In this document: in pieces, positions 16,026-24,839 of the stretch
Position numbering within the stretch: position 1 is the first letter of the stretch
Layout: each line of letters begins with the position of its first letter
Assembly: GCA_965533275.1 (NCBI GenBank)
Contig: CBESWG010000002.1
Location: forward strand, 1 to 64,000
Origin: JAUXEH01 sp965533275
Lineage (GTDB): Bacteria; Acidobacteriota; Aminicenantia; Aminicenantales; Aminicenantaceae
DNA: 64,000 bases
Direction of reading: 5' to 3'
Program-made: the position numbers and the translations under genes
The notes under the pieces: model-generated
What the model saw: the letters and a program-made list of their open reading frames with translations, nothing else
Told to the model about the DNA's origin: nothing
Database searches by the model: none

Positions 16026-16061
16026 CTTCGGGAATTCCACAACTCCGAAGCTAGAGTTGTG
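16026..16061. promoter_or_regulatory. Overlapping inverted repeats upstream of nadC
   Basis: A perfect 8-bp inverted repeat CACAACTC (16038-16045)/GAGTTGTG (16054-16061) is interlocked with a 6-bp one CTTCGG (16026-16031)/CCGAAG (16045-16050). They are mutually exclusive as hairpins. The site lies between the divergent ybhN-like and nadC genes, upstream of the nadC -35 box, so a repressor operator is another reading. Confidence 0.4.
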
Positions 16062-16077
16062 TTTCCCTTGTGTGGTC

Positions 16078-16106
16078 TTGCGTAATCGAGCCTGTTGGTA
16101 TATGAT
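16078..16106 (+). promoter_or_regulatory. Promoter of the nadC-nadB operon
   Basis: TTGCGT (16078-16083), 17-nt spacer, TATGAT (16101-16106); 49 nt before the nadC ATG. Confidence 0.55.
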
Positions 16107-16155
16107 TCTAAATGACTTGCCGTCATCTTAGCCCGAGAAATGTCGGGAACACATC

Positions 16156-16986
16156 ATGAATGAAAAGGAAATCGATGCCGTCGTCGCTGTCGCTCTTAGG
16201 GAGGATATGCCCCACGGTGACGTGACTTCCGACAATGTCATCCCGCCTGGTTCAGTATCCGAGGCGGTGGTCCAGGCCAAGCAGAAGGGAGTCGTAGCCG
16301 GCCTCCCGGTGGCCCGGCGCGTGTTCGAAACACTCGATCCAGAAGCGGCCTTCACTGCCCATTTGCAGGACGGGGAGGCGGTCGCTCCCGGAAGCCGGCT
16401 GGCCTCCGTACGCGGCAACACCGTGTCCCTTCTCAAGGGGGAACGGACAGCCCTCAACTTCCTGCAGCGCTTGTCAGGGATCGCCACATTGACCAGCAGC
16501 TATGTCGCGGCCCTGCAGGGGACCGGGACGCTGCTGCTGGATACCCGGAAAACCACGCCCGGACTGAGGGTGATGGAAAAATATGCCGTCAAGATGGGAG
16601 GCGGGCGGAACCACCGTCTCAACCTGTCGGACATGGTCATGCTCAAGGACAATCACATCCAGCTTGTGGGGAGCATCACAGAGGCCGTAAACAGGGCGAG
16701 GACCAAAGTTTCCCCAGAGATGAAGATCGAAGTGGAGACCACGAACCTGGATGAGGTCCGCGAAGCGGTCGAGAGCGGGGCGGACATGATCATGCTGGAC
16801 AACATGACGCTGGATGCGATGAAAGAGGTGGTCAACTGGGTGAGGGGCCGCGTGCCGCTCGAGGTCTCCGGCAACGTCGACCTGGAGAGGATCCGGGAGA
16901 TCGCGGAATTGGGTGTGGACTACATCTCTGTGGGCCGCCTGACACATTCCTATAACTCCCTGGACATCAGCATGGATTTTTTGTGA
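16156..16986 (+). CDS. nadC: Nicotinate-nucleotide diphosphorylase (carboxylating)
   Basis: 276 residues, the usual length for quinolinate phosphoribosyltransferase, which converts quinolinate and PRPP to nicotinate mononucleotide in de novo NAD synthesis. The family signature is clear: DTRKTTPGLR, EKYAVKMGGGRNHR, LSDMVMLKDNH, IEVETTNLDE and the C-terminal GVDYISVGRLTHS. First gene of an operon: its TGA stop overlaps the nadB start (TGATG). nadA, the third step-partner, is not in the window. Confidence 0.96.
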   Translation: MNEKEIDAVVAVALREDMPHGDVTSDNVIPPGSVSEAVVQAKQKGVVAGLPVARRVFETLDPEAAFTAHLQDGEAVAPGSRLASVRGNTVSLLKGERTALNFLQRLSGIATLTSSYVAALQGTGTLLLDTRKTTPGLRVMEKYAVKMGGGRNHRLNLSDMVMLKDNHIQLVGSITEAVNRARTKVSPEMKIEVETTNLDEVREAVESGADMIMLDNMTLDAMKEVVNWVRGRVPLEVSGNVDLERIREIAELGVDYISVGRLTHSYNSLDISMDFL

Positions 16987-18545
16987 TGGATACAGACGTA
17001 CTTGTCATCGGATGTGGGATCGCCGGGGCGAGCGCCGCGCTCGAGGCAGCCAAATCCGGCCTGCGCGTGGTCATCGTCACCAAATCTGAGGAACCCGAAG
17101 AATCCAATACATACTATGCGCAGGGAGGGATCGTATCGCAGGGCCCCGACGACCGTCCTGTGCTGTTGAAGCAGGACATCTTCGAGACGGGCGACGGGAT
17201 CAACAATCCCGAGGCCGTGGATATCCTGGTCTCTGAGGGCAAGTCCCTGGTGGACGACATCCTGATCCGGGAACTTCAGATCCCTTTCGCCCGTTCCTCT
17301 CCGGATACGCTGGACTATGCCCAGGAGGCGGCCCATTCCAGGCGGCGCATCCTGCACGTGAAGGACACCACCGGACAGACGCTCGAGCGGACTTTTATCG
17401 AAAAGCTGCAGACCTATTCCAACGTGACCTTCCTCACGGGACACACCGCTGTCGATCTCCTCACCATACCTCATCACTCCAAGGACCCCGCGTCGTTCTA
17501 TGAGGAATCCCGCTGCATCGGGGCCTATGTGCTGGAAAACCGGACCCAGCAGGTAAAGCACATTTTCGCTGCCCGGACGGTGCTTGCCACCGGAGGGTGC
17601 GGCGCGATCTTCCTCTACACCACCAATCCGGTTAGTTCCATCGGAGCAGGTTATGCCATGGCTTACAGGGCCGGAGCGCGCATCGTCAACATGGAATACA
17701 TCCAGTTCCACCCCACGCTCCTTTTCCACCGGGACGCAGACGCCTTCCTGATCTCCGAGACGGTGAGGGGAGAGGGGGCCCGGCTCAAAACCAAGGACGG
17801 CCGCCTCTTCATGCAGAACTACAGCGCCAAGGAGGAACTGGCGCCCCGGGATGAGGTGACGCGCGCCATCTACGAGGAGATGACCAACAGCAGTTCCAAC
17901 TATGTGACCCTGGATCTGGCATCGTATGCCGAGATCGAAATCCCGAAGCGATTTCCCAATATCTATGAGACCTGTCTCAAACTCGGGATCGATATCACCC
18001 GGACACCTATCCCCGTGGTGCCTGCCGCTCACTACTGCTGCGGCGGGGCCCTGGTGGACGCTTGGGGACGCACCACGCTCCGGGACCTCTATGCTGTGGG
18101 CGAGACGGCCTGCACGGGCGTACACGGGGCGAACCGCCTGGCATCCACCTCTCTGTTGGAAGGCCTCGTATGGGGAACCCGGGCCGCCCGCAGGATCTCC
18201 CAGGAGTTCGATGACACGCGTGCCTACTCGGCCGATGAGATCCACGAGTGGTATTATCCCAGCGATGAGGAGGAGATCGACCCGGCCCTGATCAACCAGG
18301 ACTGGTCTGCCATCCGCAATACAATGTGGAACTATACGGGGATCGTTCGAACTCGCAAGCGCCTGGAACGCGCACGCGCGGACCTGGATTACCTGCGGCA
18401 CCGCATCGAGAGGTTTTACCGGTCGGCCCGGATGGATCCCAAGGTGGTGGGCCTCAAGCACGGGATCCAGGTAGCCATGCTGATCACGCAGGCCGCTCTC
18501 GGGAATCCGGTGAGCCGCGGCGCCCATTTCATACAACATCCTTAG
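16986..18545 (+). CDS. nadB: L-aspartate oxidase
   Basis: 519 residues. Oxidises L-aspartate to iminoaspartate with FAD, feeding quinolinate synthase. The N-terminal FAD motif VIGCGIAGASAALEAA, the NTYYAQGGI segment, IQFHPTLL and HGANRLASTSLLEGLVWG are diagnostic of NadB rather than the related fumarate reductases. The ATG at 16986 shares its A with the nadC stop; a GTG one codon earlier is possible. In anaerobes fumarate can serve as electron acceptor (known for the family). Operon with nadC and a KamA-like gene. Confidence 0.95.
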   Translation: MDTDVLVIGCGIAGASAALEAAKSGLRVVIVTKSEEPEESNTYYAQGGIVSQGPDDRPVLLKQDIFETGDGINNPEAVDILVSEGKSLVDDILIRELQIPFARSSPDTLDYAQEAAHSRRRILHVKDTTGQTLERTFIEKLQTYSNVTFLTGHTAVDLLTIPHHSKDPASFYEESRCIGAYVLENRTQQVKHIFAARTVLATGGCGAIFLYTTNPVSSIGAGYAMAYRAGARIVNMEYIQFHPTLLFHRDADAFLISETVRGEGARLKTKDGRLFMQNYSAKEELAPRDEVTRAIYEEMTNSSSNYVTLDLASYAEIEIPKRFPNIYETCLKLGIDITRTPIPVVPAAHYCCGGALVDAWGRTTLRDLYAVGETACTGVHGANRLASTSLLEGLVWGTRAARRISQEFDDTRAYSADEIHEWYYPSDEEEIDPALINQDWSAIRNTMWNYTGIVRTRKRLERARADLDYLRHRIERFYRSARMDPKVVGLKHGIQVAMLITQAALGNPVSRGAHFIQHP

Positions 18546-18560
18546 ATCTGGAAAGAAAAC

Positions 18561-20357
18561 ATGAAAGAACGGGAACGACAACGGCTCTTACGGATACTGG
18601 GGATCCATCCCCCTCTGAAAAAGATCATCCTGTCCGAGGACTCGCTGGAGGAGAAGCGGAACCAGCTTCGAAACCTTCTGGGCGAGCTGCAGGTGGAGGC
18701 CTTCGACGAAGATCCTTCGCTGCCCCCTCTGGAGTGGGTCTTGGTGCGGGACACGATCCGTCTGTTCCGGAAATTCATCTCCTCGCGGAGCGAAGAGATC
18801 TCGGGATTCAGCTTCCTGCAGTACCTCAACCAGCTGATCCATGAGCCAAAGAACCCTGAACTGTCCCCGCCTTCTCCCGGTTTCTTTGCCGAGCTGGAAC
18901 ACCTGATACGGGGAATGGTGGGCAAGGCTGGGATCTACTCTGTGGAGCCCCCGGTCTTCGCCAAATACACCGGCCGCAGGGCCGCCCAGCTCCGATCGAC
19001 AGACCTCTCCCGGATGGCTAGGGAGGCGCTGGAGTATCAGGACCGGTATCTCAGCGGGCTGGACGATGATGTCAAGCGGAGGCGCTACAAAAACAAACAC
19101 CGCATCCTCAAGTATTTTGATGCCACAGACCTGGAGTGGACAAAGTGGAAATGGCAGGTCCGCCACATCATCCGGGATGCCGACACTCTGCGTGCCTTAG
19201 TCAAGATCACGGATGAGGAGTATGAGGCCGTGAGGCTTGCGAAGGAGTACAAGATCCCCTTCGGGATCACGCCCTATTACCTCTCACTCATGGACAATGA
19301 CACGAGCCGCACCCACGATGCAGCCATCCGCGCTCAGGTGATCCCACCCCTCCAGTACATCCACAGACTCAAGGAATCCAGGGATTGTGAAGAGGGCTCC
19401 ATGGATTTCATGTTGGAGAGCGAAACCTCTCCCATCGAAGGGATCACCCGCCGCTATCCCATGATCGTCATCCTCAAGCCCATCACCACGTGTCCGCAGA
19501 TCTGTGTGTACTGCCAGCGCAACTGGGAGATCGAGGACGTGTACTCCCCAGGGGCGGTCCTGGCTAGGGGCACGCTGGAAAAGGCGATCCAGTGGATCTC
19601 CGACACCCCTGAGATCCAGGAGGTCCTGATCACGGGGGGCGATCCCTTCCTGTTATCCAACGACAAGCTCGAGAGCATGTTGTTCAAGCTCTCCCGCAAC
19701 CGCAACATCAAGAGGATCCGGATCGGGACCCGCACGCTTGTGACCCTTCCTCAGCGAATCACCGACAGCCTGGTCAAGGATGTTAACCATTTCCACATCC
19801 CCGGCAAGCGCGAGATCGTTATCATTACCCATTTCGAGCATCCGTATGAGATCACGCACCAGGCCATGGAGGCCGTACAGAAGTTCCGCCGCGATGGGAT
19901 CGATGTGTACAACCAGCTCGTCTACACCTTTTACAATTCCCGGAGGTTCGAGGCCACGGCCCTGCGCAATAAGCTCCGGCTGATCGGGGTGACGCCCTAC
20001 TACACCTTCAATACCAAGGGCAAGGATGAGACGGATGACTACCGGGTACCCATCCCGAGGCTCCTCCAGGAACAGAAGGAGGAGGCGAGGCTGTTCCCGG
20101 GGACCGTGCGCACCGATGAGTGCGTGTTCAATGTCCCCGGGCTGGGGAAGAATTATCTGAGGGCCACGCAGCACCACGACGTGATCGGGCTCCTGCCCGA
20201 CGGACGCCGCATCTACGAGTTTCACCCCTGGGAAAAAAAACTCAGCCTCGTCGGCACCTATGTGTACACGGATGTCTCTATCTACAGCTACCTGCAGAAG
20301 CTCAAGGCGGCAGGGGAGAACATATCCGAATTCAAGTCCATCTGGTACTACTACTAG
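18561..20357 (+). CDS. KamA-family radical SAM protein with long N-terminal extension
   Basis: 598 residues. The radical SAM cluster motif CPQICVYC places Cys at 311, 315 and 318; in characterised lysine 2,3-aminomutases it is near residue 125, so this protein has about 185 extra N-terminal residues that are charged and helical. Core family marks are present: WKWQVRHIIRD, TGGDPFLLSNDKLE, and PGLGKNYLRA, whose Lys could bind PLP. It begins 15 nt after nadB and is probably co-transcribed. Aminomutase chemistry is plausible, but substrate residues cannot be verified by eye, and the extension points to a distinct subfamily. Confidence 0.82.
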   Translation: MKERERQRLLRILGIHPPLKKIILSEDSLEEKRNQLRNLLGELQVEAFDEDPSLPPLEWVLVRDTIRLFRKFISSRSEEISGFSFLQYLNQLIHEPKNPELSPPSPGFFAELEHLIRGMVGKAGIYSVEPPVFAKYTGRRAAQLRSTDLSRMAREALEYQDRYLSGLDDDVKRRRYKNKHRILKYFDATDLEWTKWKWQVRHIIRDADTLRALVKITDEEYEAVRLAKEYKIPFGITPYYLSLMDNDTSRTHDAAIRAQVIPPLQYIHRLKESRDCEEGSMDFMLESETSPIEGITRRYPMIVILKPITTCPQICVYCQRNWEIEDVYSPGAVLARGTLEKAIQWISDTPEIQEVLITGGDPFLLSNDKLESMLFKLSRNRNIKRIRIGTRTLVTLPQRITDSLVKDVNHFHIPGKREIVIITHFEHPYEITHQAMEAVQKFRRDGIDVYNQLVYTFYNSRRFEATALRNKLRLIGVTPYYTFNTKGKDETDDYRVPIPRLLQEQKEEARLFPGTVRTDECVFNVPGLGKNYLRATQHHDVIGLLPDGRRIYEFHPWEKKLSLVGTYVYTDVSIYSYLQKLKAAGENISEFKSIWYYY

Positions 20358-20400
20358 GCAGAATTCGGCACGGATAATTCCGAGATTCCAGCAGATTTGC

Positions 20401-21153
20401 TTATTTCAGCTTCTTCTTGTGGGTTTTAAACAAGACCTTGAAGGTCGGAGTATTCGGCACTCCTATGATCACGACCATGTGTCCTTTCTGTGCTCTGGGC
20501 TTGAAGGCCTTGTCGTAAAGGAGGCGGCCGTTGTCCTTGCCCTCCTGGACGTAGAATCCCCAATTGAGGGCCCTGGTGATCTCCGCCACGAATTTATCGG
20601 TGTTTAGCATGGCTTCGTGTCCCACATAGGGGTGTTCCTCGGAATCGCTCCAATTGTAGAATGAGGCCACCAGATGGGAATAGGCGGCGCAGTGGAAGAC
20701 AAAGACGCGTGAATTCTTCTTGTTGAGGATGGGTGAAAAGTCGAGGGGGAAGTCGCTGTTAGTGAAGTTTTTGCCGTCCTCGGTTAGGTGGCCGACCACG
20801 AGGACGGCCTGATTGGCGATGTATGTAACGGATCGCTCAGCCACAGGGCTGAAGCCCTTGTCAGGGCCGAATCCTGCCTCATAGGACTTGACCTGGTAGG
20901 TGCCGGCCTTGATGGACATGGGACCAAAGAACTGGCCGTATTTGACGTTGTCGATGAGTATCTCATCGTCTACCCAGACTTCCACCGCATTGTCCGGATT
21001 TCCGAGAGATCCAGGGATCCCGTGGACGAAGTAGACGATGGCGCTATCCTTTTTGGCGCTGGTCCAGACTTCGTCGTCCTGAGCGCTTGCTGCCAGGGCC
21101 AGCCACAGGATACACACGAAGACGAATACCGACTTGAAATCAACTCTGCTCAT
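20401..21153 (-). CDS. Secreted DUF4397 domain protein
   Basis: 250 residues from the ATG at 21153, which has a strong AGGAGGAA ribosome site; a longer open frame up to 22326 runs antisense through ileS and is rejected. An N-terminal signal peptide (FVFVCILWLALAASA) precedes a DUF4397-like beta-rich domain (YFVHGIPGSLGNPDNAVEVW, KAGTYQVKSYEAG, AVLVVGHLTEDG). The C-terminal ~100 residues are of unknown fold and end in a basic tail. Extracytoplasmic; function unknown. Possible -35 TTGACA lies far upstream without a convincing -10 partner. Confidence 0.72.
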   Translation of the reverse strand: MSRVDFKSVFVFVCILWLALAASAQDDEVWTSAKKDSAIVYFVHGIPGSLGNPDNAVEVWVDDEILIDNVKYGQFFGPMSIKAGTYQVKSYEAGFGPDKGFSPVAERSVTYIANQAVLVVGHLTEDGKNFTNSDFPLDFSPILNKKNSRVFVFHCAAYSHLVASFYNWSDSEEHPYVGHEAMLNTDKFVAEITRALNWGFYVQEGKDNGRLLYDKAFKPRAQKGHMVVIIGVPNTPTFKVLFKTHKKKLK

Positions 21154-21463
21154 GCTTATTCCTCCTCTTTTTGTTTGTATAAGTATTACCGAAAACCCGA
21201 TAACCGATGAAATATGGCACAATATTTCCATACCGAGGATTATTCTGTCAAGAATCTGGGCACGATTATTTGATTTATCTTGTCCATTGAGCGCGGCGGG
21301 GCAGAGAAGGGGATCAAGAGGCCTCAAACCCGTCCTCTGAATGTTGAGAAGTGTAAGTACATTAGTGGGAAGAGGTTGACAAATCACGGAATCCCTCGCA
21401 GTGAGGGAGGAAGGGTCACATGTAAGGGTGGTTGGCGATTTTCCAGTAGCAGCATTGCGCATA

Positions 21464-21486
21464 GGGAGGGTGGGAACACAGGGGGG
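21464..21486 (+). other. Putative G-quadruplex tract upstream of the ileS promoter
   Basis: GGG-A-GGG-T-GGG-AACACA-GGGGGG fits the G3+N1-7 quadruplex rule with loops of 1, 1 and 6 nt. It ends 12 nt before the -35 box. The promoter spacer also contains GGGGGGAGGG (21510-21519). Confidence 0.5.
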
Positions 21487-21498
21487 TGGTTGGCTGGC

Positions 21499-21526
21499 TT
21501 GACTTTTACGGGGGGAGGGATACAAT
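21499..21526 (+). promoter_or_regulatory. Promoter of the ileS operon
   Basis: TTGACT (21499-21504), 16-nt spacer rich in G, TACAAT (21521-21526). ATG is 35 nt downstream with GGAG between. Confidence 0.65.
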
Positions 21527-21561
21527 TTGCGGAAGCGCAGTATACTCTGGAGAAACTGAAG

Positions 21562-24336
21562 ATGGACGGCGACACGATAAAACAAACCCTGAACCTTCCT
21601 CGAACCTCCTTTTCCATGAAGGCGAAGCTGGCGCAGAAGGAACCCGAGATCATTCAAAAGTGGGAAGAGATCGACCTGTACCGGAAGATACAGTCCCAGG
21701 GCAGCGGCCGCACGCCCTTCGTGCTCCATGACGGCCCCCCCTATGCCAACGGCAACATCCACCTGGGAACCGCCCTGAACAAGATCCTGAAGGATTTCAT
21801 CGTCAGGTCCAAGACCATGGAAGGCTTTCGGGCGCCCTACAGGCCCGGGTGGGACTGTCACGGTCTGCCCATCGAGATCAAGGTCGACAAGAACCTTGGG
21901 GATAAGAAAAAAAGTATGTCCATCATCGCCATCCGCGAGGAGTGCAAGAAGTACGCGCTCCACTATATGGGAGTCCAGCGGGAGCAGTTCCGCCGACTGG
22001 GCGTCTCCGGCGAATGGGAAGATCCCTACCTCACGCTCGCTCCCGAGTATGAAGGGGATATTCTCCGGTTCCTGGCCGCCTTTTTTAAGCGTGGTAATGT
22101 CTATAAGGGGAAGAAACCCGTGCTCTGGTGTGCCTCCTGCCGCACCGCCCTGGCCGAGGCAGAGATCGAGTATGCGGAGCGGAAATCCCCCTCGATCTAT
22201 GTCAAGTTCCCCATGATCTCGGACCTGGGTGAGAAATTTGCTGAGCTCAAAGGGAAGTCGGTGTCTGTTATCATCTGGACCACGACGCCCTGGACCCTCC
22301 CCGCCAACCTGGCCATCGCCTTCCACCCGGACTTCGAGTATGCCGCCTTCGAGGTCGGCGACGAGGTCTTTGTGGCGGCAAAACGCCTGATCCCTGTGCT
22401 GTCCGAAGTCCTGGGATTCGCTGATGCCAAGGTCCTGGTGACGTTCCCTGGCAGGGATCTGGAGGGATTAAAAGCCCGGCATCCGTTCATCGACAGGGAG
22501 TCGGTGTTCGTGCTGGCCGATTACGTTACTCTCGATCAAGGAACAGGAGCGGTGCATACAGCACCGGGACACGGCCTGGACGACTATCTGACCGGCCTGG
22601 CCTATGGCCTGGAAATCTACACTCCTGTCGATAACAGTGGGGGATTCACCTCAGAGGTCGAAACCTACGGTGGGATGAATGTGTTCGATGCCAATCCGGT
22701 CATCCTTTCGAATATGCAGAAGACCGGTGTGCTGCTGAAATCCGAAGAGGTCGACCATTCCTATCCGCACTGCTGGCGATGCAAACAGCCTGTGATCTTC
22801 AGGGCCACGGCGCAGTGGTTCATCGCCATGGACCAAAAAGGATTCAGAGAGGAGTCCCTGGAGGCCATCAAGCGGGTGCGGTGGCTCCCGCACTGGGGAG
22901 AGGAGCGCATCTCCGGCATGGTTAGTCAGAGGCCGGATTGGTGCATCTCACGGCAGCGCTCCTGGGGCGTGCCCATTCCCGCATTCACCTGCCTCGACTG
23001 CGGTGAGGCGGTGGCCGATGAGAAGATCGCGCTTTGGGTGGCGGATATTTTTTCGAGCGAAGGCTCGAATGCCTGGTTCGAGAAATCGGCAGAGGAGCTG
23101 ATCCCTCCCGATACGAAGTGTCCCGAATGCGGATCCGGTCGCCTGGATAAGGAGAACAACATCCTGGATGTGTGGTTCGAATCCGGCTCCAGCCATGGAA
23201 TCCTGGGCAGGAGGGATGACATGCCCTGGCCGGCCGATGTTTACATCGAGGGCCATGACCAGTACCGGGGATGGTTCAACAGTTCCCTTATGATCGGGGT
23301 GGCGGCCAAGGGCGATGCCCCCTTCAAGAACTGCATCATCCATGGATTCGTGCTCGATGAGCACGGGCATGCCATGGCCAAGTCGCTGGGTAACGTCATC
23401 GCACCGGACGAAATCATCCAGAAGAACGGAGCCGAGATCCTCCGCCTCTGGGTCGCCATGCTCAACTACAAGGAAGACGCCCGCTTCGGTGACGAAACCC
23501 TGCAGAGACTTGTGGAGGCCTACCGCAAACTGCGCAATACGTGGCGTTTCCTCCTCGGTAACCTGCTAGAATTCGCACCAGACGAAGACTGCCTGACGGC
23601 GGAAAAGATGCATCCCTTCGACCGCTGGGCCCTGGGAAAATTTGGGCAGCTGGGACGCAAAGCGCGGAAGGCCTATGAGGAATTCGAATATCATGTCGTG
23701 TTTCACACCATCTATAACCTGTTCACGGTCGAACTGAGCTCCTATTACCTGGATGTCTTGAAGGACCGCCTCTACTGTTCGGGTTCCGATTCCGAGCTGA
23801 GGCGGTCTGCACAGACGGCCCTCTTCCACATTTTGCGGGACACACTCAAGCTGATGGCCCCAATCCTGCCCTTCACGACAGAAGAAGCCTGGGAGGCCAT
23901 GCCGGCCTACAGCGGCAAGTCCGAGTCCGTGCACCTCGAGTCATTTCCCGAGTTCACAGAGAAATGGCTGGAGGATGACATGTTTCAGGAGTGGGAATCC
24001 CTGGGAGGCATCCGGGAGGACGTGCTCAAGCAGCTGGAAAAGGCACGCGAGGACAAGCTGATCGGGAATTCCCTGGAGGCGGTGGTCACGATCCGGGCTC
24101 CGCAGGCGGACCGGGAACTGCTGCAGAAATATCGATCCGAACTCCCCGCGCTCTTCATCGTGTCCGCCGTTGAACTGGACGAGGGCGGGGGAGAGGAGAT
24201 CGAAGTCGATGTGGAGCGGGTCTCCTGGCAGAAATGCCTGCGCTGCTGGAATTATTCCGACCACGTGGGGACCAGCGACACCTATCCCGATTTCTGCCGC
24301 CGATGTGAGGACGTGGTCGCAGGCATGAAGGCATGA
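21562..24336 (+). CDS. ileS: Isoleucyl-tRNA synthetase
   Basis: 924 residues from the ATG at 21562, close to the usual ~930 for bacterial IleRS; upstream in-frame sequence back to 21280 precedes the promoter and is discarded. Class I synthetase: PPYANGNIHLGTALNKILKD carries the HIGH-type motif (here HLGT) and GHAMAKSLGN the KMSKS-type motif (here MAKS). The editing domain (TTPWTLPANLA) and C-terminal zinc cysteines (CLRCWNYS...CRRC) are intact. Heads an operon with lspA, lgt and a pseudouridine synthase; lspA starts inside its stop codon. Confidence 0.96.
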   Translation: MDGDTIKQTLNLPRTSFSMKAKLAQKEPEIIQKWEEIDLYRKIQSQGSGRTPFVLHDGPPYANGNIHLGTALNKILKDFIVRSKTMEGFRAPYRPGWDCHGLPIEIKVDKNLGDKKKSMSIIAIREECKKYALHYMGVQREQFRRLGVSGEWEDPYLTLAPEYEGDILRFLAAFFKRGNVYKGKKPVLWCASCRTALAEAEIEYAERKSPSIYVKFPMISDLGEKFAELKGKSVSVIIWTTTPWTLPANLAIAFHPDFEYAAFEVGDEVFVAAKRLIPVLSEVLGFADAKVLVTFPGRDLEGLKARHPFIDRESVFVLADYVTLDQGTGAVHTAPGHGLDDYLTGLAYGLEIYTPVDNSGGFTSEVETYGGMNVFDANPVILSNMQKTGVLLKSEEVDHSYPHCWRCKQPVIFRATAQWFIAMDQKGFREESLEAIKRVRWLPHWGEERISGMVSQRPDWCISRQRSWGVPIPAFTCLDCGEAVADEKIALWVADIFSSEGSNAWFEKSAEELIPPDTKCPECGSGRLDKENNILDVWFESGSSHGILGRRDDMPWPADVYIEGHDQYRGWFNSSLMIGVAAKGDAPFKNCIIHGFVLDEHGHAMAKSLGNVIAPDEIIQKNGAEILRLWVAMLNYKEDARFGDETLQRLVEAYRKLRNTWRFLLGNLLEFAPDEDCLTAEKMHPFDRWALGKFGQLGRKARKAYEEFEYHVVFHTIYNLFTVELSSYYLDVLKDRLYCSGSDSELRRSAQTALFHILRDTLKLMAPILPFTTEEAWEAMPAYSGKSESVHLESFPEFTEKWLEDDMFQEWESLGGIREDVLKQLEKAREDKLIGNSLEAVVTIRAPQADRELLQKYRSELPALFIVSAVELDEGGGEEIEVDVERVSWQKCLRCWNYSDHVGTSDTYPDFCRRCEDVVAGMKA

Positions 24337-24839
24337 TGAATATCAAAAGGACACTCCCGTATTTGGCCCTGATCGCCAGCATCGTGCTCCTGGATCAGGT
24401 GACCAAGCTGATGATCCTCAAGAGCATCCCCCATGGAACCAGCAGGATTGTGATCCCGGGATTTTTCAACCTGAGCCATGTCCGGAACCGGGGTGCGATC
24501 TTTGGATTTTTCTCGAATTCCGGGAGCCCGGTCGTCTACGTGCTGCTCACGGTGGCATCCCTGACCGCACTTTTGCTGGTGTTGTTCTATTTTTTCAAGG
24601 TGCCTGCCCAGGACCGGCTGCTGAAGATCACGCTCGCGCTCATCCTGGGGGGCGCGCTCGGCAACCAGGTCGACCGGTTGACTCGGGGCTTTGTGGTGGA
24701 TTTCCTGGAGGTCTATGTGAAGTCCTTCCACTGGCCCTCGTTTAATGTCGCGGATTCCTGTATCTCCATCGGCGCTGTTTTGCTGGTGTACGTCTTTTTT
24801 TTCAGGAAAGGTGAAGAAAAATGTTCCCTGTGCTCCTAA
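24333..24839 (+). CDS. lspA: Lipoprotein signal peptidase (signal peptidase II)
   Basis: 168 residues, four predicted membrane segments. The two catalytic aspartates are in GNQVDRLTRGFVVDF and FNVADSCISIG, matching the aspartyl protease LspA. Cleaves the signal peptide of diacylglyceryl-modified prolipoproteins in the inner membrane. Start at 24333 overlaps the ileS stop (ATGATG); the next ATG at 24336 is equally possible. Overlaps lgt by 19 bp, the enzyme acting just before it. Confidence 0.95.
   Translation: MMNIKRTLPYLALIASIVLLDQVTKLMILKSIPHGTSRIVIPGFFNLSHVRNRGAIFGFFSNSGSPVVYVLLTVASLTALLLVLFYFFKVPAQDRLLKITLALILGGALGNQVDRLTRGFVVDFLEVYVKSFHWPSFNVADSCISIGAVLLVYVFFFRKGEEKCSLCS

Larger units (their letters stand above)
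21154..21561. other. 408-bp divergent intergenic region
   Basis: Separates the DUF4397 gene from ileS. It holds the ileS promoter, a G-rich tract and no convincing gene. No T-box stem I or terminator was found. Confidence 0.6.

Noticed and set aside
16950..18581. 543-codon open frame on the minus strand
   Set aside because: Antisense to nadB, which is unmistakable.
21420..21500. T-box-like GGGTGG sequence upstream of ileS
   Set aside because: No complete T-box core, specifier loop or terminator/antiterminator pair; a sigma-70 promoter lies downstream of it, so it would not be transcribed with ileS.
21154..22326. N-terminal extension of the DUF4397 gene across ileS
   Set aside because: The signal peptide and strong ribosome site at 21153 define the real start; the extension is an antisense shadow.
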